From Promicromonospora iranensis (GTDB taxonomy: Bacteria > Actinomycetota > Actinomycetes > Actinomycetales > Cellulomonadaceae): a stretch of 64,000 nt of DNA. The position numbers and the translations under genes are program-made. The DNA is taken from the NCBI RefSeq assembly GCF_028994775.1, contig NZ_JAJQMN010000003.1:427730-491729 (forward strand), given 5' to 3'. Below the pieces are notes generated by a model. It did no database searches. It was given only the letters and a program-made list of their open reading frames with translations, and was not told the origin of the DNA. Below are positions 42,838 to 51,481 of the stretch, one piece after another. Numbering within the stretch: position 1 is the stretch's first letter; each line of letters opens with the position of its first letter.

Positions 42838-44148
42838 GTGAACGCTGGCGTGAGACAGCCGCAGAACCGCATGATTCTCCTGGTCACACACCATTTTGCG
42901 CCCGAGACGGGTGCCCCCCAGCGACGCTGGGGAGCACTTACCGGGCACCTTGTGCCGGCCGGTTTTCCGGTGACTGTTCTTGCGCCCCCACCGCACTACC
43001 CTTCGGGAAAGTTCACCCATTCTTCACCCGCATTCCGGCCTGGTTCGGTGACCACAGGCAGTAATGGGGAAAAGATCATCCGGGTGAATTTCCGCGAACA
43101 TTCTCACGGGCTCGGCTCGCGCGCCACGGACCAGCTGGTCGCCGCGATCAGCTCCGTGCTTCGCGGCGTCCGACCGTCCGCGGGCCGGCCCGCGGTGGTC
43201 ATCGCGACGGTGCCGGGGATCCCGAGCGTCGTCGCCGGCTGGGCGCTCGCCCGCTGGCACCGGGCCCGGTTCGTCGTGGAGATGCGCGACGCCTGGCCGG
43301 ACCTCATCGAGCCCAGCGGCATCCTGCTGCGCAGGAGCCGGACCGGCGGCCTGCGCCGTCGGCTCCGTGATCTCGCGGCGCGCGCGGTGCACCGCACCGT
43401 CACCCGGATCCAGACCCGGGCGGACCTCGTCGTCACGACCACCGCGGCGTTCGCCGAGGTCCTGCGGGCACGCGGCGTCCGCGACGTGGCGGTGGTGCGG
43501 AACGGGACCGCCTTCGCGCCCGTTCGTGGGAACGCTCCCGTAATCCTGGAAGGCCGCCCGCTGCGAGTCGTCTACGCGGGCACCGTCGGCCGGTCGCAGG
43601 GACTGGACGTCGCCGTGCGCGCCGCCGCCCTGGTCCAGGCACGCGGCTACGCCCTGGACGTCCGCATCGTGGGGCACGGCAACGAGCTGGCACCGCTCCG
43701 GCACCTGGCGGCCGAGCTCGGTGCACCTGTCCGGGTAGAGCCCTCCGTGCCGTCCACCGAGGTGCGTGACCTGTATGCCTGGGCGGACACCGTCGTCGTC
43801 TCCCTGCGGGACTGGGAGCCGTTCGAGTGGACGGTCCCGTCCAAGCTGTACGAGGTCATGGCGTCCGGCGTCGTCGCCTCGGCGTGCCTCGCCGGCGAGG
43901 CCGCGAGCCTGGTCGCTGCCAACGGCGCGGGCGCCGTCGTACGCCCGGGCGACGTCGAGGGCCTCGCCGACCTGTGGTGCGGCTGGCTGTCCGACGGTGT
44001 CGTGCCCGCCGCGTCGCCCGATGCCGCCGCCTGGGTCGCCGAGCACGCGAGCGACGAGGTGCTGGGCCACCGGTACACCGAGCTCCTCGACACCCTGCTC
44101 CCCAGTCCGCTGCCGGACGCCCCGCTCGACCGGAGGGCCCGGTTCTGA
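42838..44148 (+). CDS. Glycosyltransferase, GT4 family
   Basis: A 436-residue GT-B retaining glycosyltransferase. The N-terminal half has ILLVTHHFAPETGAPQRRWGAL (sugar-acceptor side loop), and the donor half has LRVVYAGTVGRSQGLDVAVRAA, VRIVGHGNELAPL and EWTVPSKLYEVMASGV, the E-x7-E nucleotide-sugar motif in variant form. It resembles WbuB-like transferases of surface glycan clusters. The GTG at 42838 has GAGAGGGG about 7 bp upstream; an earlier in-frame ATG at 42721 has none. It starts an operon with overlapping genes through to 50751. Confidence 0.87.
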   Translation: MNAGVRQPQNRMILLVTHHFAPETGAPQRRWGALTGHLVPAGFPVTVLAPPPHYPSGKFTHSSPAFRPGSVTTGSNGEKIIRVNFREHSHGLGSRATDQLVAAISSVLRGVRPSAGRPAVVIATVPGIPSVVAGWALARWHRARFVVEMRDAWPDLIEPSGILLRRSRTGGLRRRLRDLAARAVHRTVTRIQTRADLVVTTTAAFAEVLRARGVRDVAVVRNGTAFAPVRGNAPVILEGRPLRVVYAGTVGRSQGLDVAVRAAALVQARGYALDVRIVGHGNELAPLRHLAAELGAPVRVEPSVPSTEVRDLYAWADTVVVSLRDWEPFEWTVPSKLYEVMASGVVASACLAGEAASLVAANGAGAVVRPGDVEGLADLWCGWLSDGVVPAASPDAAAWVAEHASDEVLGHRYTELLDTLLPSPLPDAPLDRRARF

Positions 44149-45878
44149 TGGCACCACCGTTCCGGCGCGCGGGCGAGCTCGCGCGCAACCTCCGCTTCAC
44201 CATGTCCTTCGTGGCTCGCACCCTCGTCGAGGATCCCCTGTGGCTCGCGATCCAGGCGACCCGGCGGGCGCCCGAGCCGCTGCGGCGGCCGCTCGTGCGC
44301 GCGCTCGGGAGCGCGCCCACGCCGTCCGCGCCGCATGCGCTGGGGCGGATGCTGGCCGGCGACACGGTCCGCGCCGCCGAGGAGGCCGAACAGCTCCTGA
44401 CCCGGCGTGACGGCCGCGCCCTGCGGGTCGCGGCCGAGGTCGCCGTCGCGGTGGGCAGGCCCGAGCTGCTCGACGACGTCGAGGCGGCCGGACCGGCTCG
44501 CAACCGCGCAGCCTGGCTGCTGGGTGACGTCGAGGCCATCGGGCCGGACGCGCCCGCCGGTCTCCGCGCCCAGGTGTCCGTGCTGCGGCCCGAGCCCATG
44601 GACGAATCCGCCGGCTCCCGGGTGACCGGCACCGAGCCGGAACCACACTCGGGCACGCTCACCGTGCTGCACCATTTGACCAACTCCCTGCCGCACACGC
44701 AGAGCGGCTACACGCTCCGCTCGCACGCGATCCTGGTGGCACAGCGCGCCGCGGGGATCCCCGCGGTCGCGACCACCCGGCCCGGCTACCCGCTGACCAT
44801 CGGGTCGCTCGCGGCGCGCGGGACCGACGTCGTCGACGGTGTGGCCTATCGCCGCCTGATCCCGGGTGGCGTCGCGTCCGACGTCGCACGCCGGGCCGCG
44901 CAGGAGACGGACCTGCTGACCGAGGCCGCGCGGGAGGCGGGAGCGGACGTGCTGCACACCACCACGCCGTCGGCCAACGGGGTGCTTGCGCGTGCCGCCG
45001 CACGCCGGCTCGGGATCCCGTGGGTCTACGAGGTGCGCGGTCTGCCCGAGGAGACGTGGGTCGCCTCGCACGGCACGCCGGCGGCGCGGGCCCGCGCGGC
45101 GTCGTCCCGCCGCCGCGAGCTGATGCGCGCGAAGGAGACCGAGCTCGCGCTCGCCGCCGACGCCGTGGTGACGCTCAGCGGCACCATGCGTGACGAGCTC
45201 GTCGCGCGCGGCGTGCCCGCGGACCGCATCACCGTGGTGCCGAACGCGGTGCCGGACGCCCTGCTCACGGCCCAGCACCCGACGCCGGAGGCGGCTCGGG
45301 CGACCCTCGGTCTCCCGGCCGGGTTCGCCGTCGGCACGGTGAGCAGCCTGGTCGACTACGAGGGCCTGGAGACGGTGGTCCGTACGGTCGCCACGCTGCG
45401 CGCCCGCGGGCACGACGTCACGGGCCTGCTGGTGGGCGACGGCGTCTCGCGGCCGGCGCTGGCGCGCCTCGCCCGCGAGCTGGGTGTGGCCGACCACGTG
45501 CTGCTCCCCGGACGCGTGCCGCCCGACGTCGCCCTGACCTGGCTGGCCGCGCTCGACGTCGTGCTGGTGCCGCGCCGTGACCACCAGGTCACGCGGCTGG
45601 TGACGCCGCTCAAGCCCGTCGAGGCGATGGCGGTCGGCCGCCCGGTCGTCGCGAGCGCCCTCCCGGCGCTCGTCGAGGCGGTGGGTGGCGCCGGGCTGCA
45701 CGTCGACGCCGACGACATGGAGGGCTGGGCCGACACGGTCGGCTCCCTCCTGAACGACGCCGGATGGCGCGCCGAGCTGGTCGAGCGCGGCCGCGGGGTG
45801 GCCATCGAGAGGACTTGGGTGAGGAACGCGGAGACGTACATGGGTATCTATCGGCGGTGCCTCGGGGTGACGGTATGA
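44148..45878 (+). CDS. Glycosyltransferase, GT4 family with N-terminal extension
   Basis: A 576-residue GT4-type transferase. Residues about 170-570 carry the GT-B domains: LTVLHHLTNSLPHTQSGYTLRSHAI, VLHTTTPSANGVLARAAARRLGIPWVYEVRG, then VGTVSSLVDYEGLETVVRTV and PLKPVEAMAVGRPVVAS. An N-terminal helical extension of about 165 residues (DPLWLAIQATRRAPEPLRRPL, TPR-like) is unusual. The ATG at 44148 overlaps the upstream TGA by one base, with GGAGG before it. It ends by a four-base ATGA overlap with the ABC permease gene. Confidence 0.87.
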   Translation: MAPPFRRAGELARNLRFTMSFVARTLVEDPLWLAIQATRRAPEPLRRPLVRALGSAPTPSAPHALGRMLAGDTVRAAEEAEQLLTRRDGRALRVAAEVAVAVGRPELLDDVEAAGPARNRAAWLLGDVEAIGPDAPAGLRAQVSVLRPEPMDESAGSRVTGTEPEPHSGTLTVLHHLTNSLPHTQSGYTLRSHAILVAQRAAGIPAVATTRPGYPLTIGSLAARGTDVVDGVAYRRLIPGGVASDVARRAAQETDLLTEAAREAGADVLHTTTPSANGVLARAAARRLGIPWVYEVRGLPEETWVASHGTPAARARAASSRRRELMRAKETELALAADAVVTLSGTMRDELVARGVPADRITVVPNAVPDALLTAQHPTPEAARATLGLPAGFAVGTVSSLVDYEGLETVVRTVATLRARGHDVTGLLVGDGVSRPALARLARELGVADHVLLPGRVPPDVALTWLAALDVVLVPRRDHQVTRLVTPLKPVEAMAVGRPVVASALPALVEAVGGAGLHVDADDMEGWADTVGSLLNDAGWRAELVERGRGVAIERTWVRNAETYMGIYRRCLGVTV

Positions 45879-46774
45879 GCGCGGGGCCGGAGACCGGGAC
45901 GTACGCGGCTCTGTTCGACGCGTCACCCACGACCACGAAGCTGGTGACGCTCGGGAACCTGTCCCGGGTCGGGGCACGGCCGCCGCTCGGCCAGTACATC
46001 CAGCTGCTGTGGGCGCGGCGTCATTTCCTCTGGGCGGACGCACGGGCGAAGGTCGCCAGTGGGACCCGGCAGAGCCTGCTGGGCAAGGCGTGGCTGGTGC
46101 TGAACCCGCTGATCGACGGTGCGGTGTACTTCCTCATCTTCGGACTGCTGATGAAGAACGCCCGCGAGATCGAGAACTTCGTCGGGTACCTGCTGATCGG
46201 CGTGTTCCTGTTCCAGTTCACCACGCAGTCCATCAACGGTGGCGCACGATCCGTGCAGACCGGCAAGAACCTGATCCGCGCGTTCACTTTCCCGCGCGCG
46301 GCCCTGCCGATCTCGGTGGTGCTGCGCAACCTGCTCAACCTGGGCCCGACGCTGGTGACGCTGGCCGGGCTCATCTACTTCCTGCCACCCGCCGAGGAGT
46401 ACACCTGGCGCATCATGCTGGTCGCCGCGGCACTGGCACTGCAGGTCATGTTCACCACCGGCCTGTCCCTCCTGGTGGCTCGGTGGGCCGCGGCGCTGCC
46501 CGACATCACCAACCTCATCGGCATGGCGATGCGCGTCTGGCTGTACGCGTCGGCGGTGTTCTTCTCGTTCGAGAACCTCGTGGACGACCCCGACCTGCTG
46601 GTGTGGCTCGAGGCGAACCCGATGTTCATCGTGCTCGACATCGTGCGGGACTGCGTGCTGTACGCGACCACACCCGACCCGATCCGCTGGGTATGGCTCG
46701 GCGGCTGGGCCGTCGGCACGCTGCTGATCGGGTTCGTCACCTTCTGGCAGGCGGAGGAGAGCTATGGCCGCTGA
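45875..46774 (+). CDS. Polysaccharide ABC exporter, permease (Wzm/TagG type)
   Basis: A 299-residue ABC-2 permease with about six membrane helices, the family typical for exporting lipid-linked glycans or teichoic acids to the outer face of the membrane. The start YIQLLWARRHFLWADARAKVASGTRQSLLGKAWLVLNPL is characteristic, followed by YFLIFGLLM, LIRAFTFPRAALPISVVLRNLL and a final WVWLGGWAVGTLLIGFVTFW. ATGA overlap links it to the upstream transferase and 11 bp overlap to the ATPase gene. Confidence 0.92.
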   Translation: MSAGPETGTYAALFDASPTTTKLVTLGNLSRVGARPPLGQYIQLLWARRHFLWADARAKVASGTRQSLLGKAWLVLNPLIDGAVYFLIFGLLMKNAREIENFVGYLLIGVFLFQFTTQSINGGARSVQTGKNLIRAFTFPRAALPISVVLRNLLNLGPTLVTLAGLIYFLPPAEEYTWRIMLVAAALALQVMFTTGLSLLVARWAAALPDITNLIGMAMRVWLYASAVFFSFENLVDDPDLLVWLEANPMFIVLDIVRDCVLYATTPDPIRWVWLGGWAVGTLLIGFVTFWQAEESYGR

Positions 46775-47891
46775 TCTCGACTACCCGATGCCGCCCCAGC
46801 TCGGCCAGGGCGGTCCCGCTTCGATGCCGGTGCCGGTCCAAGGCCCGCTCTCGGGAGCGATCCCGATGTCGGTGCAGGCCCCGCCGCACACCGGTCAGCT
46901 CGCCGCCGTCGCGCCGCGGTCCGGGAGCACTCCCGTGCTGTGGCCGACGGTCGCCGTCCAGGGCCTGCGGATGTTCTACCGGACGCCGTCGACGGACACG
47001 ACGCACAGCCGCCGCGCCAAGCTGAAGCGCACGGTACTCAACGCGCTCGGCCAGGAGCCCAAGGTGACGGTGCGTGCGCTGACGGACATCTCGTTCGTCG
47101 CGAACTCCGGCGAGCAGATCGGCCTGGTGGGCCAGAACGGTTCCGGTAAGAGCACGCTCCTGCGGATCATCGCCGGCCTGGAGAAGCCCACCAAGGGCCA
47201 GGTGCTGGCCGAGAGCACACCCGTGCTCATCGGCGTGAACGCGGCCCTGGTACCGGACCTGCCCGGTGAGGAGAACGTGCGCCTCGGCTGCCTGGCCATG
47301 GGCCTGTCCCCCGCCGAGGCGAAGGCCGCCATCCCGGACGTCATCGAGCTGGCCGGCCTCGGCAAGTCCATCTACCTGCCCATGCGGACCTACTCGTCGG
47401 GCATGGCGGCTCGCCTGCGCTTCGCCATCGCGACGGCGGCCCGCCCGCACATCCTGCTCATCGACGAGGCGCTGGCCACCGGTGACGCGGCGTTCAAGGA
47501 GCGCAGCGAGGCCCGCATGGAGCGGCTGCGCAAGGAGGCCGGGACGGTGTTCCTGGTGAGCCATGCGGCTCAGACCATCGAGGAGTCGTGCACCCGCGCC
47601 ATCTGGCTGCACCACGGCCGCCTCGTGCTCGACGGCGAGGCGCAGGACGTCGCCGTCCGCTACCGCAAGTGGGCGTGGGCCCACGCGAAGGACAAGCCGG
47701 ACGAGGCCAAGCAGATCCTCGACGACGCGTTCGCCGAACGACGGGAGACGCAGGTGCGGTTCGACACGCCGGAACCGCCCAAGGGGCGGGTACGGGAGCG
47801 GCATGCCCGGCCTACGGGACGTGACGCCAAGCAGGCTCAGGCCACGGCGGCACGCGCCGCCGCCCTGCGGGCAAGGATGGAGGGCCAGTGA
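46764..47891 (+). CDS. Polysaccharide ABC exporter, ATP-binding subunit (Wzt/TagH type)
   Basis: A 375-residue ATPase that powers the permease. Walker A is GQNGSGKST, the family-specific signature is YSSGMAARL, Walker B is HILLIDEALATGD and the switch His is in FLVSHAAQT. There is a Pro-rich N-terminal extension of about 60 residues and a basic Ala/Arg tail, but no Wzt-type C-terminal carbohydrate-binding domain. That implies export without end-modification recognition, as for TagGH. It overlaps wecB by four bases (GTGA). Confidence 0.92.
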   Translation: MAADLDYPMPPQLGQGGPASMPVPVQGPLSGAIPMSVQAPPHTGQLAAVAPRSGSTPVLWPTVAVQGLRMFYRTPSTDTTHSRRAKLKRTVLNALGQEPKVTVRALTDISFVANSGEQIGLVGQNGSGKSTLLRIIAGLEKPTKGQVLAESTPVLIGVNAALVPDLPGEENVRLGCLAMGLSPAEAKAAIPDVIELAGLGKSIYLPMRTYSSGMAARLRFAIATAARPHILLIDEALATGDAAFKERSEARMERLRKEAGTVFLVSHAAQTIEESCTRAIWLHHGRLVLDGEAQDVAVRYRKWAWAHAKDKPDEAKQILDDAFAERRETQVRFDTPEPPKGRVRERHARPTGRDAKQAQATAARAAALRARMEGQ

Positions 47892-49084
47892 GCCGCCCCC
47901 TCGTCATGACGATCTACGGGACGCGTCCCGAGGCCATCAAGGTGGCTCCGGTCATCGCGGCGCTCGAGGCCGACGAGCGGTTCGACTCGCTGACGGTCGT
48001 CACGGGCCAGCACCGGGAGATGCTCGACCAGGTCAACGAGGTCTTCGGCATCGTGCCCGACCACGACCTGGACATCATGAGCCACGGCCAGACGCTCGGC
48101 GAGATCTTCGCTCGCGTCATGACGCTGCTCGACCCGATCCTGGAGCAGCGTCGGCCCGACGCCGTCATCGTGCAGGGCGACACGTCGACCTCGACGGCTG
48201 CCGCGCTGGCCGCTTTCTACCGGCAGATCCCCGTGATCCACCTGGAGGCCGGCCTGCGCAGCGGCGACATCATGTCGCCGTTCCCGGAGGAGGCGAACCG
48301 CAAGATCACGTCCCAGATCGCGTCCCTGCACCTCGCTCCGACCCTGCGGAGCCTGGCCAACCTCGTGGCCGAGGGCGTCCAGCTGGAGGATATCGTCGTG
48401 ACCGGCAACACCGTCATCGACGCCCTCTACCTGGCGGTCCAGCGCCGGACGGCGTTCACCGATCCGGCGGTCGCCCGGGTGGCGGCGTCGGGCCGCCGGG
48501 TCGTGCTGGTGACCACCCACCGGCGCGAGAACTGGGGCGACGCCATGGAGGGCGTGGGCCGTGCTCTGGCACGGATCGCCCGTCGGTTCCCCGACACCGA
48601 GATCGTTCTCCCCGTGCATCGCAACCCGGTGGTGCGCGACGCCGTGCTGCCGCATCTGGAAGGGCTGGCGAACGTCACGGTCACCGAACCGCTCGCCTAC
48701 GGCGAGTTCACGCACCTGCTGGCGCTGTCCACGGTGGTTCTCACCGACTCCGGCGGACTCCAGGAAGAGGCGCCGAGCCTCGGCAAGCCGGTGCTGGTGA
48801 TGCGGGACAACACGGAGCGTCCGGAGGCTGTGGAGGCCGGCACCGCCCGGCTGATCGGTACCGCCGAGGACCGGGTTGTGGCCGAGGTGAACCGGCTGCT
48901 GACGAACGACGCGGCCTATGCCGCCATGGCCCAGGCCGTCAACCCGTACGGCGACGGGCACAGCGCAGAGCGGGTGCTGGACGCGACGGCACGTATGCTC
49001 GCGCCGGTGCTGCCCGACGTGCTGCCCGACTTCGATCTGGTGGACGAGAAGTTCACCGTAGTTTCCGCAGAGGGTGGGGTATGA
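47888..49084 (+). CDS. wecB: UDP-N-acetylglucosamine 2-epimerase (non-hydrolysing)
   Basis: A 398-residue GT-B-fold epimerase converting UDP-GlcNAc to UDP-ManNAc. Motifs: YGTRPEAIKVAPVI, GQHREMLDQV, QGDTSTSTAAALAAF, HLEAGLRSG, FPEEANRK, TTHRRENWG and DSGGLQEEAPSLGKPVLVMRDNTERPE. The GTG at 47888 overlaps the wzt TGA. With the UDP-ManNAc dehydrogenase at 56417 it supplies UDP-ManNAcA, a typical precursor of surface and teichuronic-type polymers. Confidence 0.94.
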   Translation: MSRPLVMTIYGTRPEAIKVAPVIAALEADERFDSLTVVTGQHREMLDQVNEVFGIVPDHDLDIMSHGQTLGEIFARVMTLLDPILEQRRPDAVIVQGDTSTSTAAALAAFYRQIPVIHLEAGLRSGDIMSPFPEEANRKITSQIASLHLAPTLRSLANLVAEGVQLEDIVVTGNTVIDALYLAVQRRTAFTDPAVARVAASGRRVVLVTTHRRENWGDAMEGVGRALARIARRFPDTEIVLPVHRNPVVRDAVLPHLEGLANVTVTEPLAYGEFTHLLALSTVVLTDSGGLQEEAPSLGKPVLVMRDNTERPEAVEAGTARLIGTAEDRVVAEVNRLLTNDAAYAAMAQAVNPYGDGHSAERVLDATARMLAPVLPDVLPDFDLVDEKFTVVSAEGGV

Positions 49085-50751
49085 GCAAGACCAGGGTCTT
49101 TATCTACGGTTCGTGCGTGTCACGAGACACGTTCGAGCATCTTGATCCCGAGCACTTCGAGCTGGTGGAGTACGTGGCACGGCAGTCGGTGCTCAGCGCC
49201 TACACGAAGCCGGTGGAGCTCATGGCGCCCCCGACTCTCAAGTCGCGCTTCCAGCAGCGAATGATCACCGGCGACTTCTCGTCCAGCCTGCGTTCGCTGC
49301 TGGCGACGCACAGCTCGGCCACCGACTTCGTGCTCGTCGACCTGACGGACGAGCGGCTCGGGGCGTACATGCTTCCGGACGGATCGTTCGTGACCCGCTC
49401 GGTGGAGCTCATCGAGTCGGGAGGGGAGCAGTACCTCCCGCAGGGCACCAAGCACATCGCGTTCGGCACCCAGCAGCACTTCGACTACTGGACCACCGCG
49501 ATGGAGTACGTCGGCGAGCAGATGCGGACGCGGATGCCGCAGGCCACGATCGTGCTGCTCGACATCCCGTGGGCGGAGTGGTCCGAGACCGGATCGCAGA
49601 CACCGGGCAGCTTCGGGATGCAGGCGCCGGACGCCAACCCGGTCTTCCGGTCGTACGCCCGGATGGCCGCGCAGGCGCTGGGCGCCCATGTCATCTCGAT
49701 GGAGCCGTCAGAGGTTGTCTCCAGCCCGCACCATCCATGGGGCGATGCGCCGTTCCACTACGCCGAGAAGGTGTACCTGGAGATCGTCCGGCGCCTGACC
49801 GGTGCCGAGGGGCGCGTCGTCTGGGGTGCGGAGGCCCAGCGCAGCGCCTCGGCGACGGGGTCGGGAGCGACCGCCACGCTCACTGAGCGTGCACCTGCCG
49901 AGGAAGTCCGCAGCTCCCAGTCGTCGAGCAGCCTGCACCGCCTCCCCGAAGGGCGTGGCCCCAACTTCCTCATAGCAGGGGCGAAGCGAAGTGGTACCGC
50001 CTGGATCGAGAAGCAGCTCTCCTATCATCCCGATGTCTTCGTGACCTCCGGGGGGCCGGCAAGCAACTTCTTCAACGATCAGAAGCGTTTGGCCGATCCG
50101 AAAGAGAGGGAAGCCTACCTCGGCGCTTTCGACTCGGGCGCTTCAAAGTACCGGCGCGGTGAACGCTCAGTGCTCTACTTCTGGGAAGGGCTTGGGAACT
50201 ACCGGTCACCTCGCAGGGCACCGACCGCATCAAATGTCGCGGAGATGCTGGACCCGAACGCTCCGGTCCTCCTGACATTGCGCGATCCAGTCTCGCGAGC
50301 AGTCTCCGCATACTGGACCGCGGTCTCCAATGGTCAGCTCGATCTCTCCCAGCAGTCCATCTTCCGTGCCCCCGCGTCGCTGGGCATCATCGATCTCAGC
50401 CACTACCGGCGGCACTACGAGGCCTGGTCCACAGCGATCAGTGCAGGCAGGCTGCACATCAGCCTCTACGACGACATCGTCAATGATCCCCAGGCCGTGG
50501 TCGCCCGCGTCCTGAACGCCCTCGAACTCCCCGAAACGCCTGAGTTCTGGGCGAAGACAACGCTCAAGCGCCGAGTGAACCACAAGTCCTGGGTTGCGGC
50601 GATGAAAAAGTCGGGCCAGGTGTCAGCACAGGAGATCGCGGTGCTCCTCGAGCTGTTCGAAGACGATATCGCCTTCCTGGAAGACGTCCTCAACCGGCGT
50701 CTCGACGCCTGGCGAGACCTCAAAAAGCTGGTCGCGATCAACACAAAGTAG
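49081..50751 (+). CDS. DUF6270 (SGNH-like)-sulfotransferase fusion
   Basis: A 556-residue two-domain protein. Residues 1-240 match DUF6270, an SGNH-hydrolase-like domain: FIYGSCVSRDTFE with the candidate nucleophile Ser11 or nearby, and SSPHHPWGDAPFHY carrying the Asp-His pair. After a Ser/Ala-rich linker (241-292), residues 293-556 are a sulfotransferase: FLIAGAKRSGTAWIEKQL binds the 5' phosphosulfate and LRDPVSRAVSAYWTAV the 3' phosphate of PAPS. It could sulfate the cell-surface glycan built by this operon and perhaps remove or add an acyl group. G+C drops visibly at the junction, suggesting the second domain was acquired. The ATG at 49081 overlaps the wecB stop. Confidence 0.82.
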   Translation: MSKTRVFIYGSCVSRDTFEHLDPEHFELVEYVARQSVLSAYTKPVELMAPPTLKSRFQQRMITGDFSSSLRSLLATHSSATDFVLVDLTDERLGAYMLPDGSFVTRSVELIESGGEQYLPQGTKHIAFGTQQHFDYWTTAMEYVGEQMRTRMPQATIVLLDIPWAEWSETGSQTPGSFGMQAPDANPVFRSYARMAAQALGAHVISMEPSEVVSSPHHPWGDAPFHYAEKVYLEIVRRLTGAEGRVVWGAEAQRSASATGSGATATLTERAPAEEVRSSQSSSSLHRLPEGRGPNFLIAGAKRSGTAWIEKQLSYHPDVFVTSGGPASNFFNDQKRLADPKEREAYLGAFDSGASKYRRGERSVLYFWEGLGNYRSPRRAPTASNVAEMLDPNAPVLLTLRDPVSRAVSAYWTAVSNGQLDLSQQSIFRAPASLGIIDLSHYRRHYEAWSTAISAGRLHISLYDDIVNDPQAVVARVLNALELPETPEFWAKTTLKRRVNHKSWVAAMKKSGQVSAQEIAVLLELFEDDIAFLEDVLNRRLDAWRDLKKLVAINTK

Positions 50752-50753
50752 CC

Positions 50754-50813
50754 GTCCGAGTGGCACGGGTGCTGCGCCTCCGTCCGGAGGCGCAGCACCC
50801 GTGCCACTCCGAC
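50754..50813. terminator. Very long hairpin between convergent operons
   Basis: Arms 50758-50782 and 50785-50809 are perfect 25-bp inverted copies separated by two bases; after one mismatch three more pairs extend the stem to 50754-50813. It starts 3 bp after the sulfotransferase stop, 17 bp before the end of the convergent acetyltransferase gene. A bidirectional terminator is the simplest reading. No T-run follows. Confidence 0.85.
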
Positions 50814-50830
50814 CGACAGCAAGCGTTCGG

Positions 50831-51481
50831 CTAAGTTCCGCTACCAGGTCGCAGCACTGTGCGTGGGAATGTTCCAGCTGGCGCAGGCGACTGGTCGTGA
50901 GCCCATTCGATGAATTCCTCAACCGACAGTTCCGACACTGATCTGAGACCGTGCGGATCGCACTCCCACCATTCGCTGGCGAGGAGCTTCGAAGCGATCT
51001 CGGCCGGAGCCCGCGGACGGATGAGGCGGGCCGGGACTCCACCCACGACGGAGAACGGCGCCACGTCCTTGGTGACGACAGCACCAGCACCGATTATTGC
51101 CCCCGTGCCGACTCGAACCCCAGAGACGATCTTCACACCGTCGCCAATCCAGCAGTCGTGACCAATCACCACTCGGCGCGGCGGTTCGTCCTGAGCGAGC
51201 CGCATTGAACCACTAGGCATAGTCCGGGCAAGCCACGGCGACGTCGAGAAATGATCCAGATCGTGGTGGGCCGTACCGATCGTTACGTCCCTCCCGATCG
51301 AGCAGAACCGGCCAATCTCCGTGTATCCCCTGATCCTTCCACCGTTCATGTATGTCGCGAATCCCACCCAGACAGTCCCATTGATCTGGACGTCTTTCAG
51401 GACGACCTCGGGCTCGGCATGAACGATGCCGACCGTCCCGGAGATACCTTCGAGTCGCGGGTCGCGATGAGGTTTCGTCAC
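50831..51481 (-). CDS. Hexapeptide-repeat O-acetyltransferase (CatB/Xat-like)
   Basis: A 216-residue left-handed beta-helix acyltransferase. The hexapeptide repeats run [30 protein letters not shown], then [37 protein letters not shown] and [16 protein letters not shown]. The catalytic His is expected in [11 protein letters not shown]. It would O- or N-acetylate a sugar of the surface glycan using acetyl-CoA. The GTG at 51481 overlaps the upstream TGA (GTGA), so it is coupled to the FkbM-glycosyltransferase gene. Confidence 0.88.
   Translation of the reverse strand: MTKPHRDPRLEGISGTVGIVHAEPEVVLKDVQINGTVWVGFATYMNGGRIRGYTEIGRFCSIGRDVTIGTAHHDLDHFSTSPWLARTMPSGSMRLAQDEPPRRVVIGHDCWIGDGVKIVSGVRVGTGAIIGAGAVVTKDVAPFSVVGGVPARLIRPRAPAEIASKLLASEWWECDPHGLRSVSELSVEEFIEWAHDQSPAPAGTFPRTVLRPGSGT

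Noticed and set aside
43647..46043. A 798-residue minus-strand open frame
   Set aside because: It is antisense to the two GT4 genes and the permease, which are linked by stop-start overlaps and ribosome-binding sites.
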